A DNA stretch of 64,000 nt from Nocardioides sp. Root122 (GCF_001425025.1 NZ_LMDE01000010.1:516212-580211), one strand, 5' to 3'; shown: positions 19,273 to 28,244, numbered from the stretch's first letter. The notes: generated by a model from the letters alone, not told the origin. Numbers and translations are program-made.

Positions 19273-21351
19273 TCAGTGGAAGCGCTTGCCGGTCGCCTTC
19301 TCCGAGATGCCCTTCACGTCGAGCATGAAGGTCAGCCCGCCGTTCCAGAACGAGAACCCGGCGCCGGTGATCATCGCCAGGTCGATGTCCTGCGGGGCCA
19401 CGACCACGCCCTCGTCGAGCATCAGGCGCGCCTCCTCGGCCAGGCCGGAGAGGGTCTTCTCGCGCACCTCCTCGGCCGTCAGCACGACCGGGTCGGCCGG
19501 CTTCTCCAGCAGCGCCTCGACCTCGGGGTCGAGCGCACCGTCGGCGCCGTAGTAGGCAGGCTTCCTCGCCGCCACGATCCGCTCGAGGGCGGGGGAGACG
19601 TAGAAGCGGTCGGGGAACGCGCCCGCGAGCGTCTCGTTGTTGTGCAGCGCGATCGCCGGTCCGACCAGCGACAGCAGCACGAACGGCGGCATCGGCGCGA
19701 TGCCGGCGAACGCGCCGTCGGCCACCTCCACCGGGGTGCCCTCGTCGACGATGCGGCCGACCTCGCTCATGAAGCGGCCCAGCAGCCGGTTCACGATGAA
19801 GGACGGGCTGTCCTTGACGAGGATCGTCGTCTTCTTCAGCGCCTTGCCGGTCGCGAAAGCCGTGGCGAGCGTGGCCTCGTCGGTGGCGTCGCCCTGGACG
19901 ATCTCCAGCAGCGGCATGACCGCGACCGGGTTGAAGAAGTGGAAGCCGACCACCCGCTCGGGGTGCTCGAGGTCGGCAGCCATCTCAGTGATCGACAGCG
20001 ACGAGGTGTTCGTCGCCAGGACGCACTCGGGTGAGACGACCTTCTCCACGTCGGCGAAGACGGTCTTCTTGACCGACATCTCCTCGAAGACGGCCTCGAT
20101 GACGAAGTCGGCGTCACCGAAGGCGACCTGCTTGTCGGTCTCACCGGACACCAGGGCCTTGTGGCGGTTGGCCTTGTCCTGGTTGATGCGTCCCTTGGCG
20201 AGCAGCTTGTCGATCTCGGCGTGGACGTAGGCGACGCCCTTGTCGGCACGCTCCTGGTCGAGGTCGGTCAGCACGACCGGCACCTCGAGGCGGCGTACGA
20301 ACAGCAGCGCCAGCTGGCTGGCCATCAGGCCGGCGCCCACGATGCCGACCTTGGTCACCGGGCGGGCGAGCGACTTGTCGGGTGCGCCGGCCGGCCGCTT
20401 GGCCCGCTTCTGCACCAGGTCGAAGGAGTAGAGCGAGGCCAGCAGCTCGGCCGTCTGCGACATCGCCTCGAGCGCGTCGTCCTCGGCCGCGAAGCCGGCG
20501 TCGCGGTCGCTGTCGCGCGCTGCGGCGATGAGCTCGACAGCCTTCGCGGCGGCCGGCGAGGCACCGCCGGTCTTCGACGCGACGATGCCTTCGGCGCGCG
20601 TGATCGCGGCGTCCCAGGCCTCGCCACGGTCCACCTCGGGACGCTCGACGGTGACCTCGCCGCGCAGCACGGACGCCGCCCAGAGCAGCGACTGCTCGAG
20701 GAAGTCGGCGCCGTTGAAGACCGCGTCGGCCAGCCCGAAGTCGTAGGCCGCCTGCCCGCCGAGCGTCTTGCCCTGGTTGAGCGGGTTCTCGATGATCAGC
20801 GTCACCGCCTTGTCGGCGCCGACGAGGTTGGGCACGAGATAGGCGCCGCCCCAGCCGGGGACCAGGCCGAGCATGACCTCGGGCAGGCCGAGGGCCGGCG
20901 CGGAGTCCATGACGGTGCGGTAGGTGCAGTGCAGCGCCACCTCGAGGCCACCGCCCAGGGCGAGACCGTTGATGAAGCCGAACGACGTCTTGCCGCCGTC
21001 CTGGAGCTTGCGGAACACCGCGTGCCCGAGCTCGGCCACGGTGCGTACGGCGTCGGGGCCGCCGCCCTGGATCGACGTCAGGTCGGCACCCGCCGCCAGG
21101 ATGAACGGCTTGCCCGTCACCGCGATCGCGTCGATGGTGTCGTCGGCCAGCGCCGCGTCGATGGCGGCGTCGAGCGCCAGCAGCGAGGCCGGACCGAAGG
21201 TGTTGGGCTTGGTGTGGTCCTCGCCGTTGTCGAGGGTGATCAGGCCGATCGTCGCGCCGGGCAGGGCCACGGTGCGCAGGTGGGCCTGCGTGACGCGCTC
21301 GGCGTCGGACACGATCGCCCGGGCGCGCTCGAAGATGCTGGAGTCGTTCAC
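19273..21351 (-). CDS. fadB: FadB-like 3-hydroxyacyl-CoA dehydrogenase / enoyl-CoA hydratase
   Basis: A 692-residue bifunctional beta-oxidation enzyme. The N-terminal crotonase domain (about 10-290) has the oxyanion-hole segments ILAAGADLTSI and NGLALGGGLEVAL plus GLPEVMLGLVPGWGG. The dehydrogenase domain follows with the NAD-binding KVGIVGAGLMASQLA, and VVGFHFFNPVAVMPLLEIV with the catalytic His, then a C-terminal helical domain. The GTG at 21351 overlaps the stop of the thiolase (GTGA) and is preceded by GAGGGAG. Together with fadA it forms the trifunctional complex. Confidence 0.93.
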   Translation of the reverse strand: MNDSSIFERARAIVSDAERVTQAHLRTVALPGATIGLITLDNGEDHTKPNTFGPASLLALDAAIDAALADDTIDAIAVTGKPFILAAGADLTSIQGGGPDAVRTVAELGHAVFRKLQDGGKTSFGFINGLALGGGLEVALHCTYRTVMDSAPALGLPEVMLGLVPGWGGAYLVPNLVGADKAVTLIIENPLNQGKTLGGQAAYDFGLADAVFNGADFLEQSLLWAASVLRGEVTVERPEVDRGEAWDAAITRAEGIVASKTGGASPAAAKAVELIAAARDSDRDAGFAAEDDALEAMSQTAELLASLYSFDLVQKRAKRPAGAPDKSLARPVTKVGIVGAGLMASQLALLFVRRLEVPVVLTDLDQERADKGVAYVHAEIDKLLAKGRINQDKANRHKALVSGETDKQVAFGDADFVIEAVFEEMSVKKTVFADVEKVVSPECVLATNTSSLSITEMAADLEHPERVVGFHFFNPVAVMPLLEIVQGDATDEATLATAFATGKALKKTTILVKDSPSFIVNRLLGRFMSEVGRIVDEGTPVEVADGAFAGIAPMPPFVLLSLVGPAIALHNNETLAGAFPDRFYVSPALERIVAARKPAYYGADGALDPEVEALLEKPADPVVLTAEEVREKTLSGLAEEARLMLDEGVVVAPQDIDLAMITGAGFSFWNGGLTFMLDVKGISEKATGKRFH

Positions 21352-22565
21352 TTGTCTGCTCCCTCGTTCGTGTCGCCGCCGGTCCAGTGCGGGTTCTCCC
21401 AGATGACGGTGCCGCCCATGCCGATGCCGATGCACATGGTGGTGAGGCCGTAGCGGACCTCGGGGCGCTCCTCGAACTGGCGCGCGAGCTGGTTCATCAG
21501 GCGTACGCCGGAGGAGGCGAGCGGGTGGCCCATGGCGATCGCGCCGCCGTAGGGGTTCACCCGCGCGTCGTCGTCGGCGATGCCGTAGTGCTCGAGGAAG
21601 GCGAGCACCTGCACCGCGAAGGCCTCGTTGACCTCGAACGCGTCGATGTCGTCGATGGTGAGGCCGGCGAGCCGCAGGGCCTTCTCGGTCGCGGGGATCG
21701 GTCCGGCACCCATGACCTCGGGCTCCACGCCGACGAAGGCGTAGGTGACCAGGCGCATCTTCACGGGCAGGCCGAGCTCGCGCGCGGTCTCCTCGTCGGC
21801 GAGCAGCGCGGCGGTGGCGCCGTCGTTGATGCCCGCCGCGTTGCCGGCGGTCACGTTGCCGTGCGAGCGGAACGGAGTCTTCAGCGCGGCCAGCGACTCG
21901 AGGGTGGTCTCGGGGCGCATCGGCTCGTCGAGCGTGGCCAGGCCCCAGCCGGCGTCGGCGGAGCGGGTCGCGACCGGCACCAGGTCGGGCTGGATCTTGC
22001 CCGCGTCGTAGGCGGCCTTGGTCTTCTGCTGGCTGCGGACCGCGTACTCGTCCACGCGCTGCTTGGTGATGGTGGGGTAGCGGTCGTGGAGGTTCTCCGC
22101 GGTCTTGCCCATCACGAGGGCGTCGGGGTTGACGATCCGCTCGGACAGGATGCGCGGGTTGGGGTCCACGCCTTCGCCCATCGGGTGGCGGCCCATGTGC
22201 TCGACGCCGCCGGCGATGGCGACGTCGTAGGCGCCGAAGGCGATGCCCGAGGCGGTGTTGGTGACCGCGGTCATCGCGCCCGCGCACATGCGGTCGATGG
22301 AGTAGCCCGGCACGCTCTGGGGCAGGCCCGAGAGGAGCGCGGCGGTGCGCCCGATCGTCAGGCCCTGGTCGCCGATCTGGGTCGTGGCGGCAACCGCGAC
22401 CTCGTCGACCCGCTCGGGCGGGAGGGACGGGTTGCGGCGCATCAGCTCACGGATGCACTTGATGACGAGGTCGTCGGCGCGCGTCTCGGCGTACTGGCCC
22501 TTGGCCTTGCCGAACGGGGTGCGCACGCCGTCGACGAAGACGACCTCACGCTGTGGACGGGGCAC
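21348..22565 (-). CDS. fadA: Acetyl-CoA C-acyltransferase (thiolase), FadA-like
   Basis: A 405-residue thiolase cleaving 3-ketoacyl-CoA in beta-oxidation. The acyl-accepting Cys is in DRMCAGAMTAV, and the catalytic residues of the C-terminal half are in FEVNEAFAVQ, AMGHPLASSG and TTMCIGIGMG. The GTG at 22565 is chosen because it begins the conserved VPRPQREVVFVDGVRTPFG and has GGGAG 6 nt upstream; the ATG at 22598 lacks this. First gene of the fadA-fadB operon; a candidate operator lies 60 nt upstream. Confidence 0.92.
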   Translation of the reverse strand: MPRPQREVVFVDGVRTPFGKAKGQYAETRADDLVIKCIRELMRRNPSLPPERVDEVAVAATTQIGDQGLTIGRTAALLSGLPQSVPGYSIDRMCAGAMTAVTNTASGIAFGAYDVAIAGGVEHMGRHPMGEGVDPNPRILSERIVNPDALVMGKTAENLHDRYPTITKQRVDEYAVRSQQKTKAAYDAGKIQPDLVPVATRSADAGWGLATLDEPMRPETTLESLAALKTPFRSHGNVTAGNAAGINDGATAALLADEETARELGLPVKMRLVTYAFVGVEPEVMGAGPIPATEKALRLAGLTIDDIDAFEVNEAFAVQVLAFLEHYGIADDDARVNPYGGAIAMGHPLASSGVRLMNQLARQFEERPEVRYGLTTMCIGIGMGGTVIWENPHWTGGDTNEGADK

Positions 22566-22624
22566 TGGCTTCTCCCAAGTGGTGTCGGGGTGTCTCACGG
22601 GAAGGACTGCAGGATCGCGGACAG

Positions 22625-22640
22625 GTTACCCCTCGGTAAC
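22625..22640. promoter_or_regulatory. Candidate operator of fadAB
   Basis: A perfect inverted repeat GTTACC-CCTC-GGTAAC in the 138-bp gap between the divergent fadA and PAC2 genes. Its size and symmetry suit a TetR-type fatty-acid regulator; the regulator itself is not in the window. Confidence 0.55.
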
Positions 22641-22691
22641 AAGACCTGCCCAGATGCGCGGGTGTGTGTCGGGTCACTGGTGGGGAGTCAC

Positions 22692-22697
22692 TAGGGT
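22692..22697 (+). promoter_or_regulatory. -10 hexamer of a leaderless promoter (PAC2 gene)
   Basis: TAGGGT, 6 nt before the ATG at 22704. Confidence 0.65.
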
Positions 22698-22703
22698 TGC
22701 GCC

Positions 22704-23648
22704 ATGGCCGAACGACTCGTGCACATCGTGGACGACGCGGAGGTGCTCGCCGACGCGGGTGACCTCACGCTGGTCTGCGTGCTGACCGGCTTCCTGGACG
22801 CCGGCAAGGCGGCCGAGCTCGCCGCCTCCCACCTCGCCGCGCAGTCCGACGGCAAGGTGGTCGCGACCTTCGACGTGGACTCGCTCCACGACTACCGCGC
22901 CCGGCGACCGCCGGTGACCTTCCTCCGTGACCACTACGCCGACTACGAGGCGCCGCGCCTCGCGGTCCGGGCGATGCGCGACACCGGCGGCACGCCGTTC
23001 CTCCTGCTCGTCGGCCCCGAGCCCGACATCCGGTGGGAGGCGTTCGCGCGTGCCGTTCGCGAGGTCGTCGAGCACTTCGGGGTGGCGCGCGTGGTGAGCC
23101 TCGGTGCGGTTCCGATGGCGGTGCCGCACACCCGGCCGATCGCGATCACGCCGCACGCCAACCGCCCCGAGCTCGTGCCGGGCGAGAGCCCGTGGCAGAG
23201 CGAGCTGCGGGTGCCGGCGAGCGCGCAGGCCCTGCTGGAGATCAGGCTGGGGGAGTGGGGCCACGACGCGCTCGGCTTCGTCGCCCACATCCCGCACTAC
23301 CTCGCGCAGATGGAGTACCCCCAGGCCGCGCTCGTGCTGCTCGAGCACCTCGAGATCGGTGGTCACCTGACGATCGACCTGAGCGAGGTCCGCGAGGCCG
23401 CCGAGATCACCGAGACCGAGGTCGACCGCTACCTCGCCTCCCACGACGAGGTCGGCGACGTCGTACGCGGGCTCGAGCAGCAGTACGACTCCTTCCGCGA
23501 GGCCGAGGCAGCCGGCAGCTCGCTGCTCGCGGGCGACGAGACGCTTCCGACGGGCGAGGAGATCGGTAGCGCCTTCGAGGCGTTCCTCGCCGACCTCGAC
23601 GACCAGTCCAAGGACAACCCCGACGAGACCGGCTGGGAGGACCGCTGA
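22704..23648 (+). CDS. PAC2 family protein
   Basis: A 314-residue cytosolic protein of the PAC2 family, named after a eukaryotic proteasome assembly chaperone; bacterial members are common in actinobacteria and their role is not settled. Seen are the N-terminal VCVLTGFLDAGKAAELAASHL, TFLLLVGPEP-like strand, and VVSLGAVPMAVPHTRP, which shape the Rossmann-like fold. The C-terminal 60 residues are acidic and helical. It is joined to tesB by a 1-nt overlap (TGATG), so the two are probably co-translated. Confidence 0.85.
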   Translation: MAERLVHIVDDAEVLADAGDLTLVCVLTGFLDAGKAAELAASHLAAQSDGKVVATFDVDSLHDYRARRPPVTFLRDHYADYEAPRLAVRAMRDTGGTPFLLLVGPEPDIRWEAFARAVREVVEHFGVARVVSLGAVPMAVPHTRPIAITPHANRPELVPGESPWQSELRVPASAQALLEIRLGEWGHDALGFVAHIPHYLAQMEYPQAALVLLEHLEIGGHLTIDLSEVREAAEITETEVDRYLASHDEVGDVVRGLEQQYDSFREAEAAGSSLLAGDETLPTGEEIGSAFEAFLADLDDQSKDNPDETGWEDR

Positions 23649-24529
23649 TGGCGGGCAGCGCCGCTGAGCTCGCCGCCCTGCTCGAGCTCGAGCAGCTCGA
23701 GGTCGACCTGTTCCGGGGCACCCAGGCGCGCACCGAGCGGCAGCGGGTCTTCGGCGGCCAGGTCGCCGCCCAGGCCGTCGTCGCCGCCACCCGCAGCGTG
23801 GAGGGCGAGTTCGTCCTCCACTCGCTGCACTCCTACTTCCTGCGGCCCGGCGACCCCACCATCCCGATCGTCTACGACGTCGAGCGCATCCGCGACGGCC
23901 GCTCGTTCGCCACCCGCCGGGTCTCCGCCCGCCAGCACGGGCGGCCGATCTACTACCTGACGGCCAACTTCCAGATCCCCGAGCCGGGGCTCGAGCACCA
24001 GGACCGGATGCCCGACGTCCCGCCGCCCGAGCAGGGCATGCCCCTGGTCGAGCTGGCCCGCGAACGCGGCCCCGAGGCGGCTGAGCACTGGGAGCGGGAG
24101 TGGTCGGCGCTCGACATCCGCCACGTCGGGATCACGGGTCGCGGCATCCCCGAGGACCCCGAGCACCCCGCGCAGGCCCGGCTGTGGATCAAGGTCAACG
24201 GCGAGGTGTCCGAGGACCCCACGGTCCAGACCGCGGCGTTCACCTACGCCAGCGACCTGACGCTGCTGGGCGCCGCCCTCGTCCCGCACGGCGTCCACAT
24301 CGCCTCGCCGCGGCTGATGCCGGCCTCGCTCGACCACACCATCTGGTTCCACAAGCCCTTCCGCGCCGACGAGTGGTGGCTCTACGACCAGTTCTCGCCG
24401 TTCGCGGGCGGCGGGCGCGGGCTGGCCCTCGGCCGCGTCTTCACGCAGTCGGGCGAGCTGGTGGCGACGGTCGCCCAGGAGGGCCTGATCCGCCTCCGCG
24501 ACAAGCCGACTAGCACTACAAGCGTGTAG
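23648..24529 (+). CDS. tesB: Acyl-CoA thioesterase II
   Basis: 293 residues, double hot-dog fold. It releases free fatty acid from acyl-CoA. Family signatures are QRVFGGQVAAQAVVAA near 36, the N-terminal hot-dog end FATRRVSARQHGRPIYYL, and the C-terminal SLDHTIWFHKPFRADEWWLYD, with Asp, Thr and Gln residues of the active site located there and in GRVFTQSGELVA. Its neighbours fadAB and htdX-fabG4-fadA2 make this a lipid-metabolism region. The stop codon lies inside the palindrome at 24515-24530. Confidence 0.93.
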   Translation: MAGSAAELAALLELEQLEVDLFRGTQARTERQRVFGGQVAAQAVVAATRSVEGEFVLHSLHSYFLRPGDPTIPIVYDVERIRDGRSFATRRVSARQHGRPIYYLTANFQIPEPGLEHQDRMPDVPPPEQGMPLVELARERGPEAAEHWEREWSALDIRHVGITGRGIPEDPEHPAQARLWIKVNGEVSEDPTVQTAAFTYASDLTLLGAALVPHGVHIASPRLMPASLDHTIWFHKPFRADEWWLYDQFSPFAGGGRGLALGRVFTQSGELVATVAQEGLIRLRDKPTSTTSV

Positions 24530-24530
24530 T
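24515..24530. promoter_or_regulatory. 16-bp palindrome at the end of tesB
   Basis: Perfect inverted repeat ACTACA-AGCG-TGTAGT covering the tesB stop codon. It may be an operator for the downstream peptidase gene or part of the tesB terminator; the arms resemble BlaI/CopY-type boxes but the spacer is two bases too long. Confidence 0.4.
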
Positions 24531-24546
24531 TTCCTGCATTTGGCAG

Positions 24547-24567
24547 ACGGGCGTGTCGTGCGCCCGT
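24547..24567 (+). terminator. Hairpin downstream of tesB
   Basis: Perfect 7-bp arms ACGGGCG (24547-24553) and CGCCCGT (24561-24567) with a 7-nt loop, 18 nt after the tesB stop, without a T-tract. A terminator is the simplest reading. Confidence 0.5.
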
Positions 24568-24675
24568 AACCTGTGAGCGCTCGTGTGGCGCCTGGGACTG
24601 TCGTGACTGCTCCTACGACGGGCCCGGTGCGCTGCTCACCCGACATCGAACGCACCGTGACGAGGACGCTCACCC

Positions 24676-25884
24676 ATGGGCCCGAACCCCCGTACGACGA
24701 CGACCCTCGTGGCCTCCGCGGCGGCGCTCGCGCTGCTCGCGCCCTCGGCACCCGCCGCCGCCCGACGCGGGGCGCCGGTGACGGCGTACCAGATGCCGTT
24801 CCCGTGCGGCGAGACGTGGAGCGGGGCGACCCGTCCGGGGCACAGCCCCAGCCCGAACGCCATCGACTGGAACCGCAACCCCGACCTCGGTGCGCCGATC
24901 GTGGCGGCCGCGTCCGGCGTGGTGACGACGGCCTGGACCAGTCCCAAGGGCGGCTACGGGCGCTGGGTCGTCCTGGACCACGGCAACGGCGAGACCTCGC
25001 TGTACGCCCACATGGCCAGCGTCGTCGTCGGGGTCGGCCAACGCGTCGACCAGGGCGCGATGATCGGCACCCTCGGCGACAGCGGCAACGCGTCCGGGTC
25101 GCACCTGCACTTCGAGGAGAAGAGCGGACGCAGCGTCGTCCCGGCCTGGTTCGACGGCACCGCGTTCGGCAACGGCGCGCTCACCTCGAAGAACTGCGTC
25201 GACGTGCCGCTGGCCGGCGACCTGGCCGGCAGCCGCATCTCGGAGGTCGCGGTCTTCCGCCGGGCGAAGAAGTCGTCGTTCGTCTTCAGCTCGGGCGTGA
25301 CCGTGGCGTTCGGCAAGGCCTTCGACGAGCCCCTGCTGGGCGACTGGGACGGTGACGGCCAGCTCGACGTCGGCGTCCGGACCCCGAGGAACAGCAAGTT
25401 CCGGCTCAAGACGCCCCGCGGCATCGTCCGCGTGAAGTGGGGCCTGACCTCCGACATCCCCGTGAGCGGCGACTGGGACGGCAACGGCACCACCGAGATC
25501 GGCGTACGTCGCGCGTCCGAGGGCACGTTCTACCAACGGCTGCCCGACGGGTCGTCGAGCCCCGTGTGGCTCGGCGACGCCGACGACCTGCCCGTGACGG
25601 GCGACTGGGACGGCAACGGCACGACCGACCTCGGCGTCTTCGACCAGGCCACGGCGACGTTCACGCTCCGCTCCGTCGACGCGTCCGGGCTGTCCGTGCT
25701 CGAGGTGGTGCCGTTCGGGGCTGCCGGCGACCTCCCGGTGACCGGCGACTGGAACGGCGACGGCGTCACCGACCTCGGCGTCTGGACGCCCGCCACGGCG
25801 ACGTTCACCCAGGGCGTCGGCCGCACCGCGACCGCCGCCCGCCGGGTGCTGCGCACCCTCCGGTTCGGCAACCCCCGCCGCTAG
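24676..25884 (+). CDS. Secreted M23-type peptidase-like protein with four DxDGDG repeats
   Basis: A 402-residue exported protein. Residues 1-30 are a signal peptide ending near APAAA. The M23 (LytM-like) domain spans about 38-165: SLYAHMAS and SGSHLHFEE supply two zinc-ligand histidines. The usual HxxxD ligand pair is altered: the Asp is in NAIDWN but Pro stands four residues before it, so the zinc site may be shifted to the His of PGHSPSP or be incomplete. Four repeats of about 50 residues follow, each with GDWDGDG- or GDWNGDG-type loops resembling FG-GAP/VCBS calcium-binding blades. Likely a wall hydrolase or a cell-surface binding protein. ATG at 24676. Confidence 0.78.
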   Translation: MGPNPRTTTTLVASAAALALLAPSAPAAARRGAPVTAYQMPFPCGETWSGATRPGHSPSPNAIDWNRNPDLGAPIVAAASGVVTTAWTSPKGGYGRWVVLDHGNGETSLYAHMASVVVGVGQRVDQGAMIGTLGDSGNASGSHLHFEEKSGRSVVPAWFDGTAFGNGALTSKNCVDVPLAGDLAGSRISEVAVFRRAKKSSFVFSSGVTVAFGKAFDEPLLGDWDGDGQLDVGVRTPRNSKFRLKTPRGIVRVKWGLTSDIPVSGDWDGNGTTEIGVRRASEGTFYQRLPDGSSSPVWLGDADDLPVTGDWDGNGTTDLGVFDQATATFTLRSVDASGLSVLEVVPFGAAGDLPVTGDWNGDGVTDLGVWTPATATFTQGVGRTATAARRVLRTLRFGNPRR

Positions 25885-25890
25885 CGCGGG

Positions 25891-26784
25891 TCAGGCGGGC
25901 GTCGTCCGGCCGAGGAGGTGCGGGGACCCGTCCTTCGGGCTGGTCATCGCGAACGTCCAGCGGTCGTCGTCGCGCCGAGCCGCGAAGGCCACCGTCCCGG
26001 GGAGGAACACCGGCTTCCTGAACGCCACCTCGACGGTCACCGCCTCGGGGAGGCGGTTCTCGAGGGCGGCGACCGAGCGCGCCTTGGTCCACATCCCGTG
26101 GGCGATCTGCCGCCGGAACCCGAGCGCCCTGGCGGTGAGCGGGTAGAGGTGGATGGGGTTCGCGTCACCCGAGACCGCGGCGTAGGTCCGGCCGAGATCG
26201 GCGGGCAGCCGCCACTCGATGCCCCCGGTCGGCGCGTCGTCGACGGCCATCCCCGGGGCGGGGTCACCCTCGACGGAGCGTCCGCGACGCAGGTAGGTCG
26301 ACGTCGACTCCCACGCCGTCTCGCCGTCCGCGGTCACCGAGGTCACGAAGTCGAGGAGCACGCCCCGGGCGTGCGGACGGGGAGCACCCACCCGCGTGGC
26401 GACGTCGAGCGTCTCGCCGACCCCGATCGCGCGGTGGGCGGTGATGGTGTTCTCGACGTGCACCATGCCGATGGCCGGGTAGGGGAACGCCGGGTCGCCC
26501 ATGATCGCCATGTGCAGCGGGAAGGCCAGCAGGTGCGGGTAGGTGACCGGGACGACGTCCTTGCGCGGGAAGCCGCACACCGCGGCGTAGGCGTCCACGC
26601 GCTCGCGCTGGACGGCGACGTCCTCGCGGGCGTACGCCAACCCGGTGAAGGCGCTCGCCGGGCCCTTGCGCACCCCGGGCAGCCGGTTGACGCCGGGCAG
26701 GGCCGGGAGCGCCGCTCGGACCAGGGTGCTGAGCCCTCCCGGCTCCCCGGTGAGGGTCCTGGTCGGCTCGGTGACGTCGGCCAT
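25891..26784 (-). CDS. MaoC-type 3-hydroxyacyl-thioester dehydratase, HtdX-like
   Basis: 297 residues with a double hot-dog fold. The hydratase-2 motif with catalytic Asp and His is in YAAVSGDANPIHLYPLTARA, followed by AHGMWTKA. Such enzymes dehydrate 3-hydroxyacyl thioesters in fatty acid elongation. The next genes are FabG4-like and divergent FadA2-like, the same order as Rv0241c (HtdX), Rv0242c (FabG4) and Rv0243 (FadA2) of Mycobacterium tuberculosis; that comparison is from memory. The ATG at 26784 overlaps the fabG4 stop by 1 nt (TGATG). Confidence 0.87.
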   Translation of the reverse strand: MADVTEPTRTLTGEPGGLSTLVRAALPALPGVNRLPGVRKGPASAFTGLAYAREDVAVQRERVDAYAAVCGFPRKDVVPVTYPHLLAFPLHMAIMGDPAFPYPAIGMVHVENTITAHRAIGVGETLDVATRVGAPRPHARGVLLDFVTSVTADGETAWESTSTYLRRGRSVEGDPAPGMAVDDAPTGGIEWRLPADLGRTYAAVSGDANPIHLYPLTARALGFRRQIAHGMWTKARSVAALENRLPEAVTVEVAFRKPVFLPGTVAFAARRDDDRWTFAMTSPKDGSPHLLGRTTPA

Positions 26785-28118
26785 CAGGCGCCCAGCATCA
26801 TCTGGCCGCACACCCGCACGACGTTGCCGTTGACCGCGCCCGACCCCGCGCTGGCGAACCACGCGATGGTCTCGGCCACGTCGACCGGGAGGCCGCCCTG
26901 GGCCATCGCGTTGAGGCGCTGGCCGACCTCGCGGGTCGCGAACGGCACCGCAGCGGTCATCTGCGTGATGATGAACCCGGGGGCCACGGCGTTGACGGTG
27001 ATGCCGTTGTCGAGCTCGTCGCGCAGGCTGTCCACGAGGCCGATCACGCCCGCCTTGGACGTCGCGTAGTTGGTCTGGCCGACATTGCCGGCGATGCCCG
27101 CGATGGAGGCCACGCCGACGATGCGACCGCCCGCGTTGAGGACGCCGGCGTCGAGGAGCTCGCGGGTGATCAGCTCGGGGGCGGTGAGGTTGACCGCGAT
27201 CACGCTCTGCCAGCGGTCCTCGGCCATGTTGGCGAGCTTCTTGTCGCGGGTGATGCCGGCGTTGTGGACGACGACGTCGACGCCTCCGTGGTGCTCGCGC
27301 AGGTGGTGTGCGATCCGCTGCGGGGCGTCCTTGGCGGTGATGTCGAGGACGAGGTGGTCGCCGTCGAGCTCGGCCATGAGCGTCTGCAGCTCGCTGGCGG
27401 CCTGGGGCACGTCGACGCCGACCACGGTCGCGCCGTCGCGGTGCAGCACGCGGGCGATCTCCTCGCCGATGCCGCGGCTGGCGCCGGTGACGAGGGCGAC
27501 CTTGCCGGCCAGCGGCCGGGTCCAGTCGGTCACCTGGTCGGTCGTGGTCGCCCCGTGGGCGCCGATCCGCACGACCTGGCCCGAGACGTAGGCGGACTTG
27601 GGGGAGAGGAGGAAGGCGAGGGTCGAGTCGATCGCGCCGTCGGCGGCAGGGGCGACGTACACGAGCTGGACGGTGCCGCCGCGACCGATCTCCTTGCCGA
27701 GCGAGCGGGTGAAGCCCTCGAGTGCGCGCTGGGCGATCCGCTCAGCGCCCGAGGTGAGCTCGGGCGGGGTGCCGAGGACGACCACGCGCGGGCAGGTCTC
27801 GAGCCGGCGCATGAGCGGGGTGAAGAACTCCTGCAGCGCGACCAGGCCGGTGGTGTCGGTGATCCCGGTCGCGTCGAAGACCAGGGCCTTGGCCAACGCG
27901 TCGTCCTCCAGCGACCTCGTCGACGCGATGCCGAGCCCGTCGAGGGTCGTCGGGAGCACCTCGGTGAGGCGGCCGGACCCGCCGAGCACGACCAGGCCGT
28001 CCACGAGTGCCGCACCCTCGGACCAGCGCTCCAGCGCGGTCGGGTTCGGGAGGCCGAGATTCTTGACGAACAGCTGGCCGATCGGGGTGGACGTGAAGCC
28101 CTGGTAGCGGTCGCTCAT
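26784..28118 (-). CDS. fabG4: High-molecular-weight 3-oxoacyl-ACP reductase, FabG4-like
   Basis: 444 residues, nearly twice the length of ordinary FabG. The first about 200 residues form a flavodoxin-like domain without cofactor motif (as in mycobacterial FabG4). The SDR domain then shows VALVTGASRGIGEEIA for NAD(P) binding, HNAGITRD, catalytic Ser in GVASIAGIAGN and YATSK with Tyr and Lys. It reduces 3-ketoacyl thioesters, pairing with the downstream dehydratase. ATG at 28118 begins the conserved MSDRYQGF. Confidence 0.92.
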   Translation of the reverse strand: MSDRYQGFTSTPIGQLFVKNLGLPNPTALERWSEGAALVDGLVVLGGSGRLTEVLPTTLDGLGIASTRSLEDDALAKALVFDATGITDTTGLVALQEFFTPLMRRLETCPRVVVLGTPPELTSGAERIAQRALEGFTRSLGKEIGRGGTVQLVYVAPAADGAIDSTLAFLLSPKSAYVSGQVVRIGAHGATTTDQVTDWTRPLAGKVALVTGASRGIGEEIARVLHRDGATVVGVDVPQAASELQTLMAELDGDHLVLDITAKDAPQRIAHHLREHHGGVDVVVHNAGITRDKKLANMAEDRWQSVIAVNLTAPELITRELLDAGVLNAGGRIVGVASIAGIAGNVGQTNYATSKAGVIGLVDSLRDELDNGITVNAVAPGFIITQMTAAVPFATREVGQRLNAMAQGGLPVDVAETIAWFASAGSGAVNGNVVRVCGQMMLGA

Positions 28119-28148
28119 GGGTGGGGCCTTCCGGGTAGCGCGGCGGAC

Positions 28149-28182
28149 GGACTCATGTAACTGTGTGTGCAACTCGGAGTCC
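28149..28182. promoter_or_regulatory. Divergent promoter region fabG4 / fadA2
   Basis: The 126-bp gap between the two divergent starts holds an inverted repeat GGACTC (28149-28154) and GAGTCC (28177-28182) spaced by 22 bp, around an AT-richer core. It is the best operator candidate for joint control of this lipid locus, but short arms make chance likely. Confidence 0.3.
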
Positions 28183-28244
28183 ATATTTCGTGACGTGCCC
28201 CTCACCCCGTTGGCGTCGGGCACCTCACCGGCAAGGATATGGAC

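Noticed and set aside
24568..24675. Cyclic-di-AMP (ydaO) riboswitch before the secreted peptidase
   Set aside because: Such riboswitches often precede wall hydrolases in actinobacteria, but the conserved core sequences are absent here.
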